Part shown: positions 49,486-58,722 of the stretch, in pieces
How the letters are laid out: the number at the start of each line of letters is the position of its first letter
How positions within the stretch are numbered: position 1 is the stretch's first letter
Source of the DNA: Streptomyces sp. NBC_01260
GTDB lineage: Bacteria; Actinomycetota; Actinomycetes; Streptomycetales; Streptomycetaceae
Length of the DNA stretch: 64,000 bases
Direction: 5' to 3'
Assembly (NCBI RefSeq): GCF_036226405.1
Contig: NZ_CP108464.1
Location: 4,464,001-4,528,000 of the forward strand
Translations under genes and position numbers: made by a program
Notes under the pieces: generated by a model
What the model was told of the DNA's origin: nothing
What the model saw: only the letters and a program-made list of their open reading frames with translations
The model's database searches: none

Positions 49486-49900
49486 GACCGGCGCAGCGCT
49501 GGTGCCGGGTCCTGGGGAGGGGGCCGGTGAGCGATCCGGGCCGGTGCGGTGGCGGAGTGACCGGGGCGCGGTGACGGCGGAGGCTGCCATGGCGATTCCG
49601 GTGCTGGTGGTGTTCACCCTCGCCCTTTTGTGGGCCCTGATGGCCGCATCGGCCCAGATTCGGTGTGTGGACGCGGCACGGGCCGGAGCACGGGCGGCGG
49701 CCCGCTCGGAACCGGAGGCACAGGTGCGGGAGGCCGCCCTTTCGGCGGCGCCGGGCCGGGCTGGGGTCGAGGTGCAACGGACCGGGGCGCTGTGGCGGGT
49801 CAGGGTGACCGCACCGACCCCGGGCCCGGGGCCACTGGCCGTCACGCTGAGAGCGGAGGCTGTGGCGTCGGCCGAGGACATGGTGGGGGCGACGCCATGA
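49472..49900 (+). CDS. TadE-family pilus protein
   Basis: A 142-residue protein. SDRGAVTAEAAMAIPVLVVFTLALLWALMAAS (about residues 29-60) is a pseudopilin-like leader: cleavage after the Gly leaves a helix with Glu at +5. The extracellular part is Ala/Arg-rich with two cysteine-free beta segments. TadE-like minor pilins help assemble the Flp fibre. The ATG lies inside the pilin gene's last codons (14-bp overlap), and the stop overlaps the next ATG by 4 bp, so three pilin-like genes form one translational unit. Confidence 0.88.
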   Translation: MRSSETGAALVPGPGEGAGERSGPVRWRSDRGAVTAEAAMAIPVLVVFTLALLWALMAASAQIRCVDAARAGARAAARSEPEAQVREAALSAAPGRAGVEVQRTGALWRVRVTAPTPGPGPLAVTLRAEAVASAEDMVGATP

Positions 49901-50505
49901 TGCGGTCGGGGCGGCGAGCGCTGTGCGAATGGCTACAGGGGATCTGTGGGCGCTGCGAGCGGCGGGACCGGGGGATGGCCACCGTGTGGGCTGCGGTGGC
50001 CACCGTGACGCTGTGCACGGTGTTTGCGGTGGTGCTGGCGCTCGGGCAGGTGGTGGTGGCTCGGCACCGGGCCGGAGGCGCGGCCGACCTGGCGGCCCTG
50101 GCAGCGGCGGACCGGGCCTTGGAAGGGCCGGTCGCAGCCTGCCGGGCCGCCCAGCAGGTCGCCACGGCGCAGGGGGCGGAAGTGGTGCGGTGCGCCGTGC
50201 GGGGGGAGGTCGCCGATGTGGCGGCCCGGGTGCGCCTCGGGCCGTACTCACCGGAGGTCAGGTCCCGGGCAGGGCCGGCGACGACGGCTCCTGTGGCTAC
50301 AGGGCCGTCGGAGAGCCCGGAGAGCCCGGAGAGCCCGGAGAGCCCGGAGAGCCCGGAGAGCCCGGAGAGCCCGGCGGCGCGGGAGGGGCGTCAGGTTCGG
50401 GAGGGCTCGGTTCCGCTGATGGGTCCGGTGCCGCCGGGGGATTCGGGGGGCTCGTTGTCGCCGGCTCGGCCCGGTCGGGAGGTGCGGATCGCAGGAGTTC
50501 GGTAA
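49897..50505 (+). CDS. TadE/G-like (Rv3654c-type) protein with ESP repeats
   Basis: A 202-residue protein. RRDRGMATVWAAVATVTLCTVFAVVLALG (residues about 22-50) is a pseudopilin leader like those of its two upstream neighbours; HRAGGAADLAALAAADRA follows as in Rv3654c-type helicase/secretion neighbourhood proteins. Residues about 138-160 are seven ESP tripeptides from a 9-bp DNA repeat, and the tail is Gly/Pro/Arg-rich. Its last 209 bases overlap the 3' end of the helicase gene on the other strand. The tail past residue 135 may be of little functional weight. Confidence 0.82.
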   Translation: MMRSGRRALCEWLQGICGRCERRDRGMATVWAAVATVTLCTVFAVVLALGQVVVARHRAGGAADLAALAAADRALEGPVAACRAAQQVATAQGAEVVRCAVRGEVADVAARVRLGPYSPEVRSRAGPATTAPVATGPSESPESPESPESPESPESPESPAAREGRQVREGSVPLMGPVPPGDSGGSLSPARPGREVRIAGVR

Positions 50506-52924
50506 GCAGGCGCACGGCGCCGCGTTTGTGGAGCGGTTCGTTGCCGTTGCCGCACTTCGGGGACTGGATGCAGGACGGGCAGCCTGCATCGCACTCGCAG
50601 GAAGCGATGGCCTGACGCGTGGCGGTCAGCCAGCCGCGCGCGGTGTGGAAGGCGCGTTCGGCGAACCCCGCACCTCCGGGGTGGCCGTCATACACGAAGA
50701 CCGTCGGCAACAAGGTGTCCGGATGCAGTGGGACGGACACGCCGCCGATGTCCCAGCGATCACAGGTGGCGAAGAGTGGCAGCATCCCGATCGACGCGTG
50801 CTCGGCGGCGTGCAGCGCGCCGCCCAGGATCTCCGGGTTGATCCGCGCGGTGTCGAGCTGGTCCTGGGTGACCGTCCACCACACGGCGCGGGTGCGCAGG
50901 GTGCGGGGCGGGAGGTCCAGTTTGGTCTCGCCGAGTACCTCGCCGCTGATCAGTTTGCGACGGAGGAAAGAGACGACCTGGTTGGTGACCTCCACGGAGC
51001 CGTAGCACAGGCGTCCGTCGCCCCACGGGATCTCGGTGTCGGTCTCCAGTACGGCGATGGCGGTGGTGTCGCGTGCGGTCGTCGAGTACGGCGGATTCGC
51101 CTCCTCGACCAGTGCCGCCGAATCCTCGAGGTCCAGCTTCCGGACCAGGTAGGTGCGGCCCTGGTGGAGGTGGACGGCGCCCTCGTGGACGGCGGTGTGG
51201 GCGGCGGACTCGTCGACGGTGCCCAGCAGCCGTCCGGTGCCCTCCTCGACGATCTGGACGGGGCGGCCGCCCTCGCCCCGGATGTCAGTGAGGTCGGCCG
51301 CCCGTTCACGCCGGGTCCAGTGCCACCCCGAGGGCCGTCTGCGGAGCAGCTTCGCGGCTTCCAGCTGTGGCAGCAGTTCGGCCGCGGCGGGCCCGAAGAG
51401 TTCCAGGTCGGGTTCGGTGAGCGGCAGTTCCGCCGCGGCGGCACACAGGTGGGGGGCCAGGACGTACGGGTTGTCCGGATCGAGGACGGTCGACTCCACC
51501 GGCTGCTGGAACAGCGCCTCGGGGTGGTGGACGAGGAAGGTGTCCAGCGGGTCGTCACGGGCCACCAGGATGGCGAGGGCGCCCTGGCCCGCTCGTCCCG
51601 CACGGCCGGCCTGTTGCCACAGCGAAGCCCTCGTACCGGGGTAGCCCGCGATGACGACGGCGTCCAGGCCGGAGACGTCGATGCCGAGTTCGAGGGCGGT
51701 CGTGGCGGACAGGCCGAGAAGCTGACCGGAGTGCAGGGCGCGTTCCAGGGCGCGGCGTTCCTCGGGCAGATATCCCCCGCGATAGGCGGCGACGCGGGCC
51801 GGCAAGGAGCGGTCGATCTCCGCGAGGCGTTCCTTGGCGATGACCGAGATGAGCTCCGCGCCCCGCCGGGAGCGTACGAAAGCGACTGAGCGCACGCCCT
51901 GCACGGTCAGATCGGTGAGCAGGTCGGCGGTCTCCGCCGTGGCGGTGCGGCGCACGGGGGCGCCCTTCTCGCCGTGCAGCTCCGTCAGGGGCGGCTCCCA
52001 CAGGGCGAAGACCAGTTCGCCGCGCGGGGAGGCGTCGTCGGCGACCTCGACGACCGGGAGGCCGGTGAGGCGGCCCGCCGCGGCCGAGGGCTCCGCCGCG
52101 GTGGCGGAGGCCAGGAGGAAGACGGGATCGGCGCCGTAGCGGGCGCACAGGCGGCGGAGCCGGCGCACCACCTGGGCGACGTGGGAGCCGAAGACACCCC
52201 GGTAGGTGTGGCACTCGTCGATGACGACATAGCGCAGGGCGCGCAGGAAGGAGGACCAGCGGGGGTGGGACGGGAGGATCCCGCGGTGCAGCATGTCGGG
52301 GTTGGTGAGGACGTAGTTGGCGTACTGACGTACCCATTCGCGTTCCTCGACGGGGGTGTCGCCGTCGTAGACGGCGGGACGGATCCCGTTGCCCAGCGGG
52401 GCCGCGAGCTCCTTCACCGAGCGCCTCTGGTCGGCGGCCAGGGCCTTGGTGGGGGCGAGGTAGAGGGCGGTCGCGCCACGGCCGTTGGGAGCCTCGGAGC
52501 CGTCCAGGAGGGCGCTGAGGACCGGGGCGAGGTAGGCCAGCGACTTGCCGGAGGCGGTGCCGGTCGCGATGACGACCGACTCGCCGTCCAGAGCGTGCTC
52601 CGCCGCAGCCGCCTGATGGGCCCAGGGATGATCGATTCCGGTTTTCTGGATGGCGGCGATCACTTCTGGACGGATGCGATCGGGCCAGATGGCATGGGTT
52701 CCCGTACGCGGGGGCAAGTGCTCCGTATGAGTGATGCGCGCGGACCGGTTCGCCCCTGCGGCGAGCCGGTCGAGGACCATGTCCGGAGAGGGGCGGGAGC
52801 CCCCGCTCTCGGGCGGTCGACTGGGGCGGTGATTCTTGGCCATCGGGACCGAGTGTGTCACTGGCGAGGCGGACAATGGTCCCAAGGCGTCGTGCATGAC
52901 AGCTGGTAAGTGATTGAATGCCAT
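50297..52924 (-). CDS. DEAD/DEAH-box helicase, MrfA/YprA-like with DUF1998
   Basis: An 875-residue helicase. Motif I is ATGTASGKSLAY, Ia YLAPTKALAADQ, II VVIDECHTY (DECH), III SATAA; the second RecA domain has SVAFVRSRRGAE, ATTALELGIDVSGLDAVV and QQAGRAGR. The C-terminal DUF1998-type domain has a four-Cys cluster (CECDAGCPSC, then KCGNG). This layout matches MrfA, a 3'-5' helicase in mitomycin-lesion repair in Bacillus. The end is Pro-rich with seven GSP repeats. The ATG at 52924 matches the start I recall for the S. coelicolor homologue; ATGs at 52897 and 52843 are alternatives. It is divergent from bldG. Confidence 0.9.
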   Translation of the reverse strand: MAFNHLPAVMHDALGPLSASPVTHSVPMAKNHRPSRPPESGGSRPSPDMVLDRLAAGANRSARITHTEHLPPRTGTHAIWPDRIRPEVIAAIQKTGIDHPWAHQAAAAEHALDGESVVIATGTASGKSLAYLAPVLSALLDGSEAPNGRGATALYLAPTKALAADQRRSVKELAAPLGNGIRPAVYDGDTPVEEREWVRQYANYVLTNPDMLHRGILPSHPRWSSFLRALRYVVIDECHTYRGVFGSHVAQVVRRLRRLCARYGADPVFLLASATAAEPSAAAGRLTGLPVVEVADDASPRGELVFALWEPPLTELHGEKGAPVRRTATAETADLLTDLTVQGVRSVAFVRSRRGAELISVIAKERLAEIDRSLPARVAAYRGGYLPEERRALERALHSGQLLGLSATTALELGIDVSGLDAVVIAGYPGTRASLWQQAGRAGRAGQGALAILVARDDPLDTFLVHHPEALFQQPVESTVLDPDNPYVLAPHLCAAAAELPLTEPDLELFGPAAAELLPQLEAAKLLRRRPSGWHWTRRERAADLTDIRGEGGRPVQIVEEGTGRLLGTVDESAAHTAVHEGAVHLHQGRTYLVRKLDLEDSAALVEEANPPYSTTARDTTAIAVLETDTEIPWGDGRLCYGSVEVTNQVVSFLRRKLISGEVLGETKLDLPPRTLRTRAVWWTVTQDQLDTARINPEILGGALHAAEHASIGMLPLFATCDRWDIGGVSVPLHPDTLLPTVFVYDGHPGGAGFAERAFHTARGWLTATRQAIASCECDAGCPSCIQSPKCGNGNEPLHKRGAVRLLTELLRSAPPDRAEPATTSPPNPPAAPDPSAEPSPPEPDAPPAPPGSPGSPGSPGSPGSPGSPGSPTAL
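50311..50373. repeat. seven 9-bp tandem repeats shared by two genes
   Basis: GAGAGCCCG repeats exactly seven times. Plus strand it encodes Glu-Ser-Pro in the TadE/G-like protein; minus strand it encodes Gly-Ser-Pro in the helicase tail. Being 9 bp, copy changes keep both frames. Confidence 0.95.
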
Positions 52925-53002
52925 CGCGGCTGGCGATCCGTCCCCTGGCTCCGCCGGGGAGACCGAGGGGCGACCGCTCGATAGCAAGGTGCTGGAGGAT
53001 CC

Positions 53003-53356
53003 GTGGACCTGTCCTTGTCGACTCGCAATGTGTCCGGCCCTGGTGGCGACCGTACGGTCGTCGAGGTCGGTGGCGAGATTGATGTGTATACCGCGCCCAA
53101 GCTGCGCGAGCAGTTGGTCGAGTTGGTGAATGACGGCAGCTATCACTTGGTTGTCGACATGGAAGGCGTCGACTTTCTCGACTCCACCGGCCTCGGCGTG
53201 CTCGTGGGCGGCTTGAAGCGTGTTCGGGCCCATGAGGGCTCGTTGCGCCTGGTCTGCAACCAGGAGCGCATTCTCAAGATTTTCCGGATCACCGGTCTGA
53301 CCAAGGTGTTCCCGATTCACACCACGGTCGACGAGGCCGTCGCGGCAACCGACTGA
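53003..53356 (+). CDS. bldG: anti-sigma factor antagonist BldG
   Basis: A 117-residue STAS-domain protein. [20 protein letters not shown] and the [20 protein letters not shown] loop hold the phosphorylatable serine, here Ser61, equivalent to Ser57 of S. coelicolor BldG. The protein is nearly identical to BldG from memory, apart from about four extra residues after Ser6 (NVSGPGG). BldG is required for aerial growth and antibiotic production and binds the anti-sigma partner encoded next. The GTG at 53003 has GGAGG 5 bases upstream. The helicase gene lies divergently 78 bp away. Confidence 0.95.
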   Translation: MDLSLSTRNVSGPGGDRTVVEVGGEIDVYTAPKLREQLVELVNDGSYHLVVDMEGVDFLDSTGLGVLVGGLKRVRAHEGSLRLVCNQERILKIFRITGLTKVFPIHTTVDEAVAATD

Positions 53357-53773
53357 CGGCCTGCCCGCGGTCGGATCGGCTCAAGGGCCGGTCCGGCGGC
53401 AGCGGGCGCCACCGCGGTCGGTGCCGTCGGCAGCTCCGGAGAAAGACAGCTGGAGTGAGGACGGCGGTTCGTCGGCGGCCGGTGGACTCCGGTGGCTGGC
53501 GTCCGTCATCGGCCCGTCACTCGGTCGGCGGTCGTTGGCTGATCTTTTTTTGCCGGTCTGTTTGACGGCCGGTCGCTCACACGATCAGCCGTCAGCCAGC
53601 CGTCAGCCGTCAGGCAGCGGTCGAACATTGTCCGGACAGCATCCGTCGGGCCGGTGTCCGGCGGGTGCCGGGCAGGTGCGTCGGTCGGCGGTGTTTCGGA
53701 GAGACAGAGCCAGGAGTGCCGGGCCACCCGCCCGGTTCCTGGAATGCACACACGTACGTTCGAGGGGGATTGC
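53357..53773 (+). other. bldG / anti-sigma intergenic region
   Basis: A 417-base gap without a credible gene. It holds a run of seven T at 53545-53551, an 8-bp inverted repeat GGCTGATC (53537) and GATCAGCC (53583) enclosing GCCG/CGGC pairs, and iterated CAGCCGTCAG words at 53587-53620. Read-through from bldG to the next gene is known in S. coelicolor, so this may be a partial terminator. Confidence 0.5.
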
Positions 53774-54244
53774 ATGGCCACCGTTGAACTCCGCTTCAGC
53801 GCCCAGCCCGAACACGTCAGAACGGCCCGCCTCGTGGCGGCTGCCGTGGCGCGCCGGGCCGGGGTCGACGAGGCCGTGCTCGACGAGGTCAGACTCGCCG
53901 TGGGAGAGGCATGCAGTCGCGCGGTCGGGCTGCACCGCAGCCACGGCATCACCGCTCCCGTCACAGTCATTCTGACCGAGGAGGAGAAGTCATTCTCCAT
54001 CGAGGTCGGCGACGAGGTACCGGGGCCGGGCAGTGACGGGGCCGTATCCGGCGTGTCCGGACGCGGCGCCACGCCCGGCGTGGGACCGGATGAGCCGGAA
54101 CCCGATCCGGAGGGCGACGGCGAGGACGAGATGGGCCTCGCGGTCATCAGCGGCCTGGTCGACGACGTGGAAGTCAGATCCGGCGCTGATGGCGGAGTCA
54201 TCCGGATGAGCTGGCCGAAGACGCCGGCAACGGTACAGCCCTGA
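53774..54244 (+). CDS. RsbW-type anti-sigma factor, BldG partner
   Basis: A 156-residue GHKL-fold protein. MATVELRFSAQPEHVRTARLVAAAVAR opens the fold and VLDEVRLAVGEACSRAVGLH is the N-box helix, but the Asn that holds Mg-ATP in RsbW kinases (EA-x3-N) is Arg-Ala here. A Gly/Pro/Asp/Glu-rich insertion of about 40 residues replaces the usual G-box region before EDEMGLAVISGLVDDVEV. The gene is always next to bldG in Streptomyces, and its product is known to bind BldG. CGAGGGGG lies 5-10 bases before the ATG. Confidence 0.88.
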   Translation: MATVELRFSAQPEHVRTARLVAAAVARRAGVDEAVLDEVRLAVGEACSRAVGLHRSHGITAPVTVILTEEEKSFSIEVGDEVPGPGSDGAVSGVSGRGATPGVGPDEPEPDPEGDGEDEMGLAVISGLVDDVEVRSGADGGVIRMSWPKTPATVQP

Positions 54245-54312
54245 GAGGGGCGCGTCCCGGGGCGGTTCGGCCGGCCCGGTGGCGCGGGTGGTCACCCCTT
54301 GATCAGTTTTCG

Positions 54313-54337
54313 AGGCCCTGCTGAGCAGGGCCTTTTT
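54313..54337 (+). terminator. intrinsic terminator after anti-sigma gene
   Basis: AGGCCCTGCT (54313-54322), G, AGCAGGGCCT (54324-54333), then TTTT: a textbook hairpin and T-tract, rare in form for Streptomyces. Confidence 0.93.
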
Positions 54338-54525
54338 CATTTCTGCTTGATCAGTGGTCTACGGACAATGCGTCTGCCCCATTACTGCATTCGGTCCAGT
54401 CGGCGAAGGTGATCAATTGCCGTTCGGTGGATGAAGGTCAATTACATTTACCGCGCACTGTTTTGATCGTGTTCTGCTACCTACAATCCGTCCACGTCTT
54501 GAGCGCTGAGCGTCAAGGAGGACGT

Positions 54526-56961
54526 ATGGCGGGGTTCGGCACCACACCACTGGCAGAACTGACGCAGTTTTCCGCACTTTCCGACCCACCCACCACTCTT
54601 GCGGCAGCGGTACTCACCGATGACAACCGTGTCATCGTGATCGTCGTCGCGGTCGTCGCCGTCGCGGCACTGCTGCTCGCCCAGCTGCTGGCACGCCAGG
54701 TGCTGGCGGCAGGTGAGGGCACCGACCGCATGAGGGAGATCGCGGCGGCCGTCCAGGAAGGCGCAAATGCCTATCTCGCCCGGCAGTTGCGCACCGTAGG
54801 CATCTTTGCCGTCGTGGTCTTCTTCCTGCTTCTGCTGCTTCCGGCCGACAACTGGGCGCAGCGCGCAGGCCGTTCGGCGTTCTTCCTGGTGGGTGCGCTT
54901 TTCTCGGCGGCCACCGGATACATCGGGATGCGGCTCGCCGTCCGGAGCAATGTGCGGGTGGCTGCCGCCGCGCGTGAGGCGACTCCCGCGGAAGGCGAAC
55001 CGGAAAAGGATCTCACCGCCGTTTCGCACAAAGCAATGAAGATCGCATTCCGTACCGGGGGTGTGGTCGGCATGATCACCGTGGGCCTCGGTCTCCTGGG
55101 TGCTTCCTGCGTGGTGCTCGGCTACGCCGCCGATGCGCCCAAGGTGCTGGAGGGCTTCGGACTCGGTGCGGCGCTGATCGCGATGTTCATGAGGGTCGGC
55201 GGCGGCATCTTCACCAAGGCCGCCGATGTCGGTGCCGACCTGGTCGGCAAGGTGGAACAGGGCATCCCGGAGGACGATCCGCGCAATGCCGCCACCATCG
55301 CCGACAACGTGGGCGACAACGTCGGGGACTGCGCGGGCATGGCGGCCGACCTCTTCGAGTCGTACGCCGTGACGCTGGTCGCCGCGCTCATCCTCGGCAA
55401 GGCCGCTTTCGGCGACGCGGGGCTGGCCTTTCCCCTGATCGTGCCCGCGATCGGCGTGCTCACCGCGATGATCGGCGTCTTCGCGGTCGCCCCGCGGCGC
55501 AGCGACCGCAGCGGGATGACCGCCATCAACCGCGGGTTCTTCATCTCGGCGGCCATCTCGCTCGCTCTGGTGGCCGTGGCGGTCTTCGTCTACCTGCCGT
55601 CCTCGTACGCGGATCTGGACGGTGTCACCGATGCGTCCATCACCTCGCACGGCGGGGATCCGCGCGTGTTCGCCCTGGTCGCCGTGGCCATCGGCATCGT
55701 GCTGGCAGCCCTGATCCAGCAGTTGACGGGCTACTTCACCGAGACCAACCGGCGTCCCGTCAGGGACATCGGCAAGTCCTCACTGACCGGGCCGGCCACC
55801 GTCGTACTCGCCGGTATCTCCATCGGTCTGGAGTCCGCCGTCTACACCGCGCTGCTGATCGGGCTCGGCGTCTACGGGGCGTTCCTGCTCGGCGGTACGT
55901 CGATCATGCTGGCGCTCTTCGCGGTGGCACTGGCCGGGACCGGGCTGCTCACCACCGTCGGGGTCATCGTCGCCATGGACACCTTCGGCCCGGTCTCCGA
56001 CAACGCTCAGGGCATCGCCGAGATGTCCGGCGATGTCACCGGCGCGGGTGCCCAGGTCCTCACCGACCTGGACGCCGTCGGCAACACCACCAAGGCCATC
56101 ACCAAGGGCATCGCCATCGCCACCGCCGTTCTGGCGGCGGCGGCGCTCTTCGGCTCCTACCGCGACGCGATCGCCACCGCGGTCGACGACGTCGGTGCCT
56201 CGGCCGGGGAGATGGGGCTGAGCCTGGACATCTCGCAGCCCAACAACCTGGTGGGCCTGATCCTCGGTGCCGCGGTCGTCTTCCTCTTCTCCGGCCTGGC
56301 CATCAACGCGGTGTCCCGGTCCGCCGGGGCGGTGGTCTACGAGGTGCGCCGGCAGTTCCGTGAGCACCCCGGGATCATGGACTACACCGAGAAGCCCGAG
56401 TACGGGCGCGTCGTCGACATCTGCACCAAGGACGCGCTGCGCGAGCTGGCCACGCCCGGTCTGCTGGCGGTGCTGGCGCCGATCGCGGTCGGTTTCAGCT
56501 TCGGGGTCGGGGCGCTCGGTTCGTATCTCGCCGGTGCGATCGGCACCGGGACGCTGATGGCGGTCTTCCTCGCCAATTCCGGCGGTGCGTGGGACAACGC
56601 CAAGAAGCTCGTCGAGGACGGTCATCACGGCGGCAAGGGGAGCGACGCCCATGCCGCGACCGTCATCGGTGACACGGTCGGTGACCCGTTCAAGGACACG
56701 GCCGGCCCGGCGATCAACCCGCTGCTCAAGGTGATGAACCTGGTGGCACTGCTCATCGCACCCGCGGTGGTGAAGTTCAGCTACGGCGCGGACGCGAGCG
56801 CCGGGGTGCGCGCGGTGGTGGCCGTGCTCGCCATCGGGGTCATCGTCGGTGCGGTCTACGTCTCCAAGCGGCGCGGGATCGCTGTGGGGGACGAGGGCGG
56901 CTCCGGAGGCGAGGACGGGGGCAGTTCGGCCAGGCCGGCCGACCCGGCGGCCGTGCAGTGA
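54526..56961 (+). CDS. hppA: membrane-bound H+-translocating pyrophosphatase
   Basis: An 811-residue membrane pump that couples pyrophosphate hydrolysis to proton export. The pyrophosphate site shows GGGIFTKAADVGADLVGKVE, DNVGDNVGDCAGMAADLFE and the C-terminal DTVGDPFKDTAGPAINPL. About 16 helices are expected. The loop GNTTKAITKG has Lys and Thr where K+-dependent enzymes have Ala and Gly, which marks the K+-independent H+-pumping class. The tail past residue 785 is Gly/Ser/Asp-rich. AAGGAGG lies 7 bases before the ATG at 54526. The terminator at 57032 and then an IS stack follow. Confidence 0.96.
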   Translation: MAGFGTTPLAELTQFSALSDPPTTLAAAVLTDDNRVIVIVVAVVAVAALLLAQLLARQVLAAGEGTDRMREIAAAVQEGANAYLARQLRTVGIFAVVVFFLLLLLPADNWAQRAGRSAFFLVGALFSAATGYIGMRLAVRSNVRVAAAAREATPAEGEPEKDLTAVSHKAMKIAFRTGGVVGMITVGLGLLGASCVVLGYAADAPKVLEGFGLGAALIAMFMRVGGGIFTKAADVGADLVGKVEQGIPEDDPRNAATIADNVGDNVGDCAGMAADLFESYAVTLVAALILGKAAFGDAGLAFPLIVPAIGVLTAMIGVFAVAPRRSDRSGMTAINRGFFISAAISLALVAVAVFVYLPSSYADLDGVTDASITSHGGDPRVFALVAVAIGIVLAALIQQLTGYFTETNRRPVRDIGKSSLTGPATVVLAGISIGLESAVYTALLIGLGVYGAFLLGGTSIMLALFAVALAGTGLLTTVGVIVAMDTFGPVSDNAQGIAEMSGDVTGAGAQVLTDLDAVGNTTKAITKGIAIATAVLAAAALFGSYRDAIATAVDDVGASAGEMGLSLDISQPNNLVGLILGAAVVFLFSGLAINAVSRSAGAVVYEVRRQFREHPGIMDYTEKPEYGRVVDICTKDALRELATPGLLAVLAPIAVGFSFGVGALGSYLAGAIGTGTLMAVFLANSGGAWDNAKKLVEDGHHGGKGSDAHAATVIGDTVGDPFKDTAGPAINPLLKVMNLVALLIAPAVVKFSYGADASAGVRAVVAVLAIGVIVGAVYVSKRRGIAVGDEGGSGGEDGGSSARPADPAAVQ

Positions 56962-57031
56962 GCCGCCCGTCGCAGGGAGGCCGCGTCAACAACGCTCCCG
57001 GTCGGCACGGCTAGACGATGTGAGGTCAAGG

Positions 57032-57071
57032 AACGGGCGGGCGAGGCATTCTGATGCGTCGTCCGCCCGTT
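57032..57071 (+). terminator. hppA terminator hairpin
   Basis: AACGGGCGG (57032-57040) and CCGCCCGTT (57063-57071) are perfect arms with a 22-base loop, ending 18 bases before the CTAG hit by insertion sequences. Confidence 0.8.
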
Positions 57072-57093
57072 GGTCCGTCCGAACGAGTGCTAG

Positions 57094-58699
57094 CTTGATC
57101 TTTAACCTGTGCGGCGTGGACGTGGAGTCGTTGGCTTCTTCGTCCGTCGCTTTGTGGAGTCTGGTTTGCCGACTGTGTGCACGTCGTAGCGTGCGGTGGG
57201 TTGGTTGTTTCTGCGGCCGGGTGGCCGTCCTGGGCCGGGCTGAGAGGATTTCGGTGCTCCGGCTGGGCAGGCGGCCTTCGGCCGGAGGTGCCGAAAATCG
57301 CGGCGGACTCGTGCAGGGGTAAGCCTGTCCGCGGGACTTGGCTTCTCCCAGGGTCGGCGCAGGTCCGCCGCCAGGGGGCGGGCGAGCCGGAGCTGGGTGA
57401 AGACCACGAGGATCAGCCAGGTCCAGCGGTCGGCGGCTTCGGGGCTGCGGATCTTCGGGCAGGTCCAGCCCAGGGTCTGTTTGAACAGCCGGAAGGTGTG
57501 CTCGATGTCGAAGCGCCGCAGGAATGCCTGCCAGAGCAGATCGACTTCCGCCTCAGTGGCGTCGAGCCCTGACCACCACAGCCAGACCGGCTTCGGTGTT
57601 GCCCCGCTGGGCAGGTGCTCGACCTGCAAACGGATCACCGTGCCCTCGATAACCGGCAAAGCACCCAGCTGAGCGGTCCAGGCCGAGCGATGGGTCAGTC
57701 TCGGGTGGAGCCGGTCCCAGGCCCGGGCGACGGCGGTGCCATAGAGGCGGGTTGCGGTCACCGTCTGCGCGTCGGGAGTGTTCCAGGTGGACGGGTCACC
57801 GAATACGAACTCGCCGCCATGGCGGGGCGGCCGACCCCGGACACCGGGTTCGCGGGGCGGGACCGACCGTCGCAGGACACGGTCCGAACGCATCCGGCCC
57901 AGCACCTGCACCGGTAGATCCTTGAGCAGGAAGGCCAGGCGGGGCACGTCGTAGCCGGCGTCCACGACGATCAGGATCTCCGGATCGCCGTCCTTCCACT
58001 GCCCGGCATCGATCAGCCGCTCGACGAGATCGCGCATCTGCCCGGCAGTGACGGTGGCGGCGTCATCGCCCGGTGCCAGACGCAGTGCGTCCAGCGGTGC
58101 GGTCCAGGAACTGCGGCCTGTCTCCAGCGCGCAGATCACCGAGTAGGGCCAGCCGGGCACGGGAATGTGCTGGTCCCTGCCCCGCCCGTAGGTGTGGCAC
58201 AGGATCCGCTGCGGTGAGGTGTGGGCACTGGGCCGCAGCCAGCAGGTCAGGTCGGCGGCCAGGACCAGCCGGCCGTCCGCCGCCCGTGGCAGCGGCACCG
58301 TGGCCAGGCCCCGTCGCAGCCGGGCGACGTCGACCCGGCCCGCGGACAGGGCGTCGTAGAGCCCGCCATGCCCGCGACGGTGTTCGCCCACCAGCGACAG
58401 TTCCACCAGCGACCGGACCGGACCATCCGCGCACAACACCGCGTCCGCGAGTTCGAACAGCGCATCCGCACGCTTGGTCAGACAGGAGTAGAACTCACCC
58501 CGGAAGCGTGACAGTTCCGCAAACGGATCCTGCCCGACAGCATGGTGCGACAGACTCATCCCCACGGCCTTCGTGCTGAGCGTTGTGTGTTCCTTGGTCG
58601 GATCACATGCTCAGCCGAAGGCCGCCCGTGTGTACGGCAGTTACCAATCCGAGTGATCAAGTACGACGAGCCGTTCGGACCCCGAGGTTAAAGATCAAG
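57094..58699 (-). mobile_element. insertion sequence IS-A, copy 2 (inverted)
   Basis: The same 1606-bp element as at 27896, in the opposite orientation, flanked by CTAG at 57090-57093 and 58700-58703, with the same 15-bp terminal inverted repeats. Length and encoded protein are identical to copy 1. Confidence 0.93.
57102..58565 (-). CDS. IS-A DDE transposase (copy 2)
   Basis: A 487-residue protein identical in sequence to the transposase at 28030-29493, with the same GTG start and the same acidic residues (VLAADLTCW, VVDAGYD, RFDIEHTF). Because both copies are whole, either could supply transposase. Its 5' side faces the IS5-type element to the right and its 3' side faces hppA. Confidence 0.9.
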   Translation of the reverse strand: MGMSLSHHAVGQDPFAELSRFRGEFYSCLTKRADALFELADAVLCADGPVRSLVELSLVGEHRRGHGGLYDALSAGRVDVARLRRGLATVPLPRAADGRLVLAADLTCWLRPSAHTSPQRILCHTYGRGRDQHIPVPGWPYSVICALETGRSSWTAPLDALRLAPGDDAATVTAGQMRDLVERLIDAGQWKDGDPEILIVVDAGYDVPRLAFLLKDLPVQVLGRMRSDRVLRRSVPPREPGVRGRPPRHGGEFVFGDPSTWNTPDAQTVTATRLYGTAVARAWDRLHPRLTHRSAWTAQLGALPVIEGTVIRLQVEHLPSGATPKPVWLWWSGLDATEAEVDLLWQAFLRRFDIEHTFRLFKQTLGWTCPKIRSPEAADRWTWLILVVFTQLRLARPLAADLRRPWEKPSPADRLTPARVRRDFRHLRPKAACPAGAPKSSQPGPGRPPGRRNNQPTARYDVHTVGKPDSTKRRTKKPTTPRPRRTG

Positions 58700-58722
58700 C
58701 TAGGGCCTGTTTCAGAAGTGGA

